DNA of 7,551 nt, taken from an uncultured Prevotellaceae bacterium (GTDB lineage Bacteria > Bacteroidota > Bacteroidia > Bacteroidales > Muribaculaceae). Below the pieces are notes generated by a model. That model saw only the letters and a program-made list of their open reading frames with translations, did no database searches and was not told where the DNA came from. The DNA lies in NCBI GenBank assembly GCA_945645715.1, contig CALZFJ010000094.1, positions 1-7,551 on the forward strand, read 5' to 3'. The translations under genes were made by a program, and so were the position numbers. Positions 1 through 5,193 of this stretch are shown here, in pieces; within the stretch, counting starts at the first letter, position 1; every line of letters starts with the position of its first letter.

Positions 1-1762
1 TTCTTTCGATGAGAAATCTGCCGAAAGAATCGAGTCGCTTGCTCAGCGTCCCACTTTTATCAACAACAATGGCACCTTCTATTCCATTGCCATTCCCTAC
101 GATATGAGCACTGAGAATCATGGCGAACCAATAAAGTTGCCGGGTAAGGCTCGCTTCAAAGTGTGGCTCCGCGACGTGAACAGTGGTGACACCGGCGGCT
201 CATCGTCGGAGGAAAACGAATATCACATTTTCTCGCTGAGCGACATCAAAAATAAGAATGGGGAGTCGCTGTTTGCCAACGGCATGACGTTCTTCGCCGG
301 CTACAGCCACATGTTCACCGTGGGCTATCACTATGGTAAATTCACGGTAGATATCAATCCATCGTTCTCGTGGGTGGAGCAAGACCTCGGAAGTGGCGAT
401 TTCAACGACGTTCCAAATACACCCGGCACCTCTGAAACGCCCTACAAGTGGTGGACCGATTCCATCAACGCAGCTATCGATGGTGCACTCTACAACAACC
501 AAACGTTCGACCCTCAATTCAAGATTTCTTCAGTCAAGGAGTTTATCGAGCTTATCAACCTGGTAAATGGCACTGCAGCAATGCATAAAGGCAACTTAGC
601 CTCTACTGCACGATTCAGTAAAACGTGGGACGAAGAAAATGACTGCTGGAATCGGAAGGCAATTATAAACCCTGACAATGGTCTCAACCAATGGTGGTAC
701 GACCCCTATAATGTCACTGATGCAGGAAAAGGCGACACCATCTGGGTGACTCACGCCGTAGCTGCCAAGAAGGGCTATATCTTCTTCAAGCACTATTTCC
801 CACCCGACGGTGACAAGCCGGCTTACACCTCCGAAGACTACCTGAATGGACCATACAGCTTCTACAGTGACATCATGAAAAGTTCGTTCAAGATAACACT
901 CACACAAGACCTCGACTTTGGCGACTATCGCCTCACCGAAGGTGTGGGCAATTCTCCCGAAGCTAAGTTCCAGGGTATCTTCGATGGGCAGATGCACACC
1001 ATCAGCAACGTGAATATGGCAGACGGCTACCTCTTCCCCTACACCGAGGGCGCTGCTATCACCAACTTGATGCTCACCGGCAACCACCCTCTCGGCGTGG
1101 TAAACGAGGGAACGACGACCAAAATCGCCGGCATTGCATCTTATGTGCCTGCACCAAGTAGCGGAAACTCACTGGCTGTAAATCTCAGCGGCTCAAGCTA
1201 TGTAGTGGGTTGCATTCACCACAGCGAATCGGTAAACGATGCATCGGTTGCACTCGTGGGCAGTGCCAACGACCTCCACATGTGGGGCTGTATGCAGACG
1301 TCGGCGGGCATCAACGGCGGTGCGCTTGTCGGCTCTGGTGCAACAAATCTCGCACCCCAAGACCCCAACGACCTGAAGTGGAGTCGCTTCATGTGCAACT
1401 ACTACGATGTCACCGAGTCGCCCGATGCCAATGCCGTGGGCACCGTCACCGACACCTACGCTGTGCAGGAGTATATCCGCGGCAGCCGCACCTACATTCT
1501 CTGCGCCGTCAACGACAACAAGCTTCCTGCCGATGCCTATCAGAATCTTCCCGACAACCGCAAGAAGGATATCTACGGTCTAGCGCCGTGGAAGGCGATG
1601 AACTATGGCATTCACCAGTATAACAACTCAGTGGCTGGCAAAGCACCTTGCAACGCCCACTACGAGGCTATCACTGCGGGATATTCCCACCTCTATCCGC
1701 TGCTGAAGGCAACCCGACCCACCGCCGGGCAATATGAAGATGTGCTCGAGCAGTCAAACTAA
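1..1762 (+). CDS. Fimbrillin-like surface protein with C-terminal beta-helix-like domain (5' end missing)
   Basis: The frame is open from base 2 to a TAA at 1760-1762, giving 586 visible codons. The first in-frame ATG (104) is internal, because the codons before it read on as sensible protein (RPTFINNNGTFYSIAIPYD). In ATG-104 numbering, residues 1-93 look like the end of a fimbrillin (Mfa_like/FimA-type) domain: a FFAGYSHMFTVGYHYGKF segment resembling the family's 'aGk..t..vtl' strand, then a SFSWVEQ closing strand. From about 135 a beta-helix-like domain begins (KISSVKEFIELINLVNG, ITLTQDLDF, FQGIFDGQMHTISNV, INGGALVGSG) and ends near HLYPLLK. This order matches the third gene, so the missing part probably holds a lipoprotein signal and most of the fimbrillin domain. 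The inferred role is a surface adhesin or fimbrial tip-type subunit; the ligand is unknown. The next gene starts 23 bp downstream. Family assignment is from pattern recognition and is moderately sure; the function is inference. Confidence 0.72.
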   Translation, partial: SFDEKSAERIESLAQRPTFINNNGTFYSIAIPYDMSTENHGEPIKLPGKARFKVWLRDVNSGDTGGSSSEENEYHIFSLSDIKNKNGESLFANGMTFFAGYSHMFTVGYHYGKFTVDINPSFSWVEQDLGSGDFNDVPNTPGTSETPYKWWTDSINAAIDGALYNNQTFDPQFKISSVKEFIELINLVNGTAAMHKGNLASTARFSKTWDEENDCWNRKAIINPDNGLNQWWYDPYNVTDAGKGDTIWVTHAVAAKKGYIFFKHYFPPDGDKPAYTSEDYLNGPYSFYSDIMKSSFKITLTQDLDFGDYRLTEGVGNSPEAKFQGIFDGQMHTISNVNMADGYLFPYTEGAAITNLMLTGNHPLGVVNEGTTTKIAGIASYVPAPSSGNSLAVNLSGSSYVVGCIHHSESVNDASVALVGSANDLHMWGCMQTSAGINGGALVGSGATNLAPQDPNDLKWSRFMCNYYDVTESPDANAVGTVTDTYAVQEYIRGSRTYILCAVNDNKLPADAYQNLPDNRKKDIYGLAPWKAMNYGIHQYNNSVAGKAPCNAHYEAITAGYSHLYPLLKATRPTAGQYEDVLEQSN

Positions 1763-1785
1763 CCACACACTAACTTTTGCAAGAT

Positions 1786-2895
1786 ATGAAACCACTATCA
1801 CACATATTGATGCTGATGCTTGCCGGAACTGTCCTCTGCGGCTGTTCGGGCAATGAAGTAGCAGTCCCGGCTGAGGACAAACCGGTGCTGTTCACCGGCA
1901 CCATCAAGCCATTTGAGGGTGAAGACATCCAATCGAGGGTAAATGTGGAAGGCACAGGCTTCACCGATGGCGATTTTATCCGCATAAAGGTGATTTGCCC
2001 CTACGTCACTTCGAGCGAATATGGCGAGCAGACCTACGGTGCTTCCTACGACAGCTTCTGGCTTCTGAAATCTAACAGAGGCAGTTGGGGCACACTCTCC
2101 GCCTCCGACGGTTGCGACATCAACGGCGACTACCTCGACAGCGGCTCACAGCCGATGTCGTCGCTCTATCTCTCACAGCAGACACCCTACGTATTTACAG
2201 CACAGACGTGGAGCGTGGAGCGCAAATTCGTCGCCGGTAGCAACTTAGTGCTGCTCTATTCACCCATTTTCCACGCCGACCAGTCGCGCGAGGCTAATTA
2301 TCGCGCCTCCGACCTTCTGTGGGCACAAAGCTACCTCCAGACAGGCTCTGAGAGCGTGCATTTCGACTTCTACCACAAGATGGCAGCTCTGAAAATCACT
2401 ATTGACGACTCTGCGTTGCCCGAGGGCGAAAAACTGAGCGACGATGCCATTCTTTCACTCTCGGGAATGCCCGGAATCGACCACGCCGAGGTGATTGTGG
2501 GCGACTACTATGCCGCAAAGAGCAAGACCGACGTGGCTTTTGGCTACAAGCAGAAAAACAAGTGCACGAAGGATAACAACGGCAAAGTGCTTGGAGTGGC
2601 TGTAAACACCGACTCCTATGCCTACACCATGCCAATGACAGGCAATCCCAATCCAGACTCGCGCTCTTGTGTGCCAAACGACGGCACCTACACCGCCTAT
2701 AAAGATAAAGCCGCCACAAAACTCTACCGACTCATAGTGCCACCTTGCGTGCTTGAAAACGAGCCTGTTTTCCACCTCCTTGATGGCGACCGCCGTTGGA
2801 CCTACGAGCTTAATCAGCTCAACTTCGAGCAGGGAAATCTCTACAAAATCACAATCAATGTAGTACCCGATTCACCTTCCATCTCAACTGAATGA
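1786..2895 (+). CDS. Compact fimbrillin family lipoprotein (Mfa_like type)
   Basis: This encodes 369 residues from the ATG at 1786. An in-frame TTG at 1777 would add only LQD before the Met and is less likely. The N-terminus is a lipoprotein signal: MKPLSHILMLMLAGTVLCGC, with a lipobox-like LCG before Cys20. The rest follows the fimbrillin-family pattern: an early strand (VLFTGTI, 34-40), SR at 50-51 followed by VNVE, GFTDGDFIRIKV (58-69), a HFDFYHKMAALKITID core strand pair (192-207), LYRLIVPPCVL (313-323), and a closing FEQGNLYKITINVV (347-360). The length is normal for a single fimbrillin unit, and no beta-helix extension is present. In FimA/Mfa1 systems such proteins are exported as lipoproteins, processed by a protease and polymerised by strand exchange. 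Whether this one is a shaft pilin, an anchor or an accessory subunit cannot be told. Its stop overlaps the next start (ATGA), suggesting coupled translation. Five cysteines follow the lipid Cys (71, 110, 260, 295, 321). Confidence 0.82.
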   Translation: MKPLSHILMLMLAGTVLCGCSGNEVAVPAEDKPVLFTGTIKPFEGEDIQSRVNVEGTGFTDGDFIRIKVICPYVTSSEYGEQTYGASYDSFWLLKSNRGSWGTLSASDGCDINGDYLDSGSQPMSSLYLSQQTPYVFTAQTWSVERKFVAGSNLVLLYSPIFHADQSREANYRASDLLWAQSYLQTGSESVHFDFYHKMAALKITIDDSALPEGEKLSDDAILSLSGMPGIDHAEVIVGDYYAAKSKTDVAFGYKQKNKCTKDNNGKVLGVAVNTDSYAYTMPMTGNPNPDSRSCVPNDGTYTAYKDKAATKLYRLIVPPCVLENEPVFHLLDGDRRWTYELNQLNFEQGNLYKITINVVPDSPSISTE

Positions 2896-5114
2896 TGACT
2901 ATGAACTATAAGAAATATGCAATAACGGCAATGACTGCCGCTCTCTTGGCAATCGCATCGTGCTCCGAGCAGAATATGCCCGGAGTGAACGATGACTGCG
3001 ACCCTCGCTTGCTCACCGGCATCAATGCCTTGATGGGGCAAAGCGAGTCGCGAGCCTACGTGCCTCTCACCGACCCCAACTACATAGGCCGCAAGGATTT
3101 TGCCAACGGCGACAAACTGGTATTTACCACCATCAAGCGCACCAATAACCCTATTAAAGACTACACCTATGCAGGAATAGTGTGGAACCGCACCGGCGTT
3201 GGCTGGAATCGCGATAAAAACGACAGACAGCCCGAAAACATCTACTGGAGCGATGGTGAGAGCGGACACACATTCACCGCCTACAGCCTGCCTGTGGGCG
3301 ATTTTGCCTGGGAGGAGAAGGGTGGCTACTACTTTGGCAAACTCGGTAATTTCACTACCGACGATGCCACCGCAATCGACTATTGCAGCACCTTTGGCAG
3401 CGACTTTTCGATAGCAGAAACCGACAGCGGCAGCATAAAGCTACGCCGCGACGACTTAGTGCTCTCGCACAAGACCGACCTCGTTGCCGACCCCGGTGGC
3501 TCTATTGCCACAGTGCGCTTCAATCACGCACTCAGCTTTGTGTATATCAAGGTGGATATCAACGGTTTTGCGGCTTCATCTATTGCCGAAGATATCAAAT
3601 CGCGCGTGCACGACATGGAAATTCTCTCTCAGCCCATCTACTATAAGTGGAACAAACAAAGCAGCGCAGCCGAGCCTCTAAGTGGCAGTGAGAGTGAGAA
3701 ACCCTCATGGATAACCGATGCCGCTGCCACAAAGACGCTCAAAGCGTGCATTTTCAATCCCAAAGGACAGAACAACAACCAGTATAAGGAATTTATCTTC
3801 ACTTCGCTTGCAGTACCCACCACAGAGGCAGGTCGTACCATGCAGATGCGCTTCAAGGTCACTTATCCCGACCCGTTGCGCCCCAACACTGCCACTGTGA
3901 CCAAAACCTATGTGGCAAAACTCAACGATGTGAAGCTCTATGCCGGCAAGCGCACGCAAATCAACATAACGCTGCACCACACCGATGAAACCATGACCGT
4001 GGGTGCCGAGTATCACGACTGGGAGTTTGTAAGTACCCCCGACAACTCCAATCTTACCAAGAAATCCACCTTCCTCAGCTATGTGTCGCGCGACAGTGTG
4101 ACAATCCACACCGAATCAAAAGCTACAGAGGACGATGCCACATGGCTATACTACAAGCGCGATATTAATGGAGACATTCAGAAAGACGCTAAAGGAAAGG
4201 ATATTATCCTCGATGTATATGGGAATGATGGCTCTCAGGAGAAGCCTTACATCATTGCTACTGCCGACCAGCTGCTGTCGTTTGCCTATGAGGTGAAAGG
4301 TACTGGAGGACGAGGTGCGGAATTTGATTTCAGCGGCAAATGTGTGAAGCTCGATGCTGCCATCACCATGCAGCCAAAACTCACCACACAAGCCGACGAT
4401 GCAAGTGCCGTGCACTGGATTGGCATTGGCGACAATGACCATGCGTTCAATGGCAAATTCCTCGGCTATTCGCGCCAACTTAGCGGACTGCTCGGCAAAC
4501 CGCTGTTTATCAAAACCGGTAAAGATGCCTTCGTGGAGCATATCAGCCTGAAGAATGTGCTTGGAGTAAATGGCGGTGGAGCTGCTGTTGAAACTAATGG
4601 CGGAATCCTCGGTGCCTGCATCATTGAGGGCGACGTGAATTACACACCTGAAGGGGGAGCCGGGGAGGGCGAACCAATCTATTGCGGCAGTCTTGCAGCC
4701 GTCAACGAAGAAACGGGGCATATACTCTCGTGTGTTCACATCGGGAAAGTGCAAGGTCCTGACTATGTAGGCGGTCTTGTGGGCTTGAATAAAGGCCACA
4801 TCGTAGCCTCCTACCACACCGGCTATGTCATCTCAGATAGCAGCGACAATAGCAAAGTGCGTGGAACAGCAAAATCAGATAATGGGAAAGTGTTCGGCAT
4901 TTATTTTAACTCCGACTATCTGCCGGGAACCAACGAATTAGGAGCACAATCTACAACGTACTTACAGAGCGAAAAATTTGTAAATGATATTAATGGTTGT
5001 AAGAGCGACTATATAACAAAGGAAGAAACCGGTCTATCATCTGATATACTCCTGCACTACAGCAATGAGCACAATTTCCAATATCGCCCGGGAGCTTATC
5101 CTCTCCCCAATTAA
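2892..5114 (+). CDS. Fimbrillin-like lipoprotein with C-terminal GLUG/beta-helix domain
   Basis: This encodes 740 residues from ATG 2892. ATGs at 2895 and 2901 are also in frame and keep the signal peptide; the 2901 start (MNYKKYAITAMTAALL) looks equally natural. The lipobox is AIAS before Cys24, followed by SEQN. Residues 38-380 form a fimbrillin-like domain: SESRAYV (51-57), FANGDKLVF (70-78), RRDDLVLSH (185-193), VRFNHALSFVYIKV (208-221), LYAGKRTQINITLH (349-362) and GAEYHDWEF (371-379). A linker (about 380-444) leads to a beta-helix domain opening with NDGSQEKPYIIATADQLLSF (445-464). It continues through WIGIGDNDHAFNGKFLG and two GLUG-like turns (598-646), and ends in GAYPLPN. GLUG domains occur in surface proteins of gut Bacteroidales, where an adhesive role is usually proposed. 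The inferred role here is a fimbrial tip or adhesin-type surface lipoprotein. It is the last gene of the apparent operon, with a hairpin terminator 30 bp after the stop. Domain calls are fairly sure; the ligand is unknown. Confidence 0.82.
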   Translation: MMTMNYKKYAITAMTAALLAIASCSEQNMPGVNDDCDPRLLTGINALMGQSESRAYVPLTDPNYIGRKDFANGDKLVFTTIKRTNNPIKDYTYAGIVWNRTGVGWNRDKNDRQPENIYWSDGESGHTFTAYSLPVGDFAWEEKGGYYFGKLGNFTTDDATAIDYCSTFGSDFSIAETDSGSIKLRRDDLVLSHKTDLVADPGGSIATVRFNHALSFVYIKVDINGFAASSIAEDIKSRVHDMEILSQPIYYKWNKQSSAAEPLSGSESEKPSWITDAAATKTLKACIFNPKGQNNNQYKEFIFTSLAVPTTEAGRTMQMRFKVTYPDPLRPNTATVTKTYVAKLNDVKLYAGKRTQINITLHHTDETMTVGAEYHDWEFVSTPDNSNLTKKSTFLSYVSRDSVTIHTESKATEDDATWLYYKRDINGDIQKDAKGKDIILDVYGNDGSQEKPYIIATADQLLSFAYEVKGTGGRGAEFDFSGKCVKLDAAITMQPKLTTQADDASAVHWIGIGDNDHAFNGKFLGYSRQLSGLLGKPLFIKTGKDAFVEHISLKNVLGVNGGGAAVETNGGILGACIIEGDVNYTPEGGAGEGEPIYCGSLAAVNEETGHILSCVHIGKVQGPDYVGGLVGLNKGHIVASYHTGYVISDSSDNSKVRGTAKSDNGKVFGIYFNSDYLPGTNELGAQSTTYLQSEKFVNDINGCKSDYITKEETGLSSDILLHYSNEHNFQYRPGAYPLPN
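4683..4829 (+). repeat. GLUG-like protein repeats in the third fimbrial gene
   Basis: Two similar turns follow each other with a period of about 28 residues. Residues 598-620 read CGSLAAVNEETGHILSCVHI and then GKV. Residues 626-646 read VGGLVGLNKGHIVASYHTGY and then V. Both share the layout (C/V)G-(S/G)-L-x-x-x-N-(x)-G-H-I-(L/V)-x-S-(C/Y)-x-x-x-G-x-V, which is the GLUG motif pattern. A weaker copy, GGILGACIIEGDV (570-582), precedes them. They are protein-level repeats; the DNA is not an obvious tandem repeat. Confidence 0.7.
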
Positions 5115-5144
5115 TCTCTACTAAAAATCATTATCAAAAATAAG

Positions 5145-5178
5145 AATAGCCGCGAGCGACAACTCCCTCGCGGCTATT
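5145..5178. terminator. Bidirectional intrinsic terminator between convergent genes
   Basis: The arms AATAGCCGCGAG (5145-5156) and CTCGCGGCTATT (5167-5178) are perfect 12-bp reverse complements around a 10-base loop (5157-5166). On the + strand the hairpin ends in a TATTTT run; on the - strand it is followed by CTTATTTTTGATAATG. Both strands therefore have a GC-rich stem with a T-rich tail. It lies 30 bp after the + strand stop at 5114 and 15 bp after the - strand stop codon at 5194-5196, so it is placed to end both transcripts. Confidence 0.88.
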
Positions 5179-5193
5179 TTCATGCCTATCAAT

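Noticed and set aside
104..106. ATG at 104 as the true start of the first gene
   Set aside because: The frame stays open to the left edge with fimbrillin-like sequence before it, no signal peptide follows the ATG, and it falls inside a strand (AIPYDM). The gene is truncated by the window.
1771..1779. TAACTTTTG just before the second gene, resembling the Bacteroidetes -7 box (TAnnTTTG)
   Set aside because: The spacing inside the box is off by one, there is no matching TTTG about 20 bases upstream in the right place, and it ends only 6 bases before the ATG, which leaves no room for a leader. The operon spacing explains expression better.
1777..1785. TTG start that would extend the second gene by three codons
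   Set aside because: The ATG at 1786 gives a normal lipoprotein signal starting MKPL. TTG starts are rare and the extra residues add nothing.
4146..4817. Open frame of 223 codons on the - strand opposite the third fimbrial gene
   Set aside because: It is fully antisense to a well-supported beta-helix domain and no motif is visible. Similar shadows occur at 596-1087 and 3705-4109 on the - strand.
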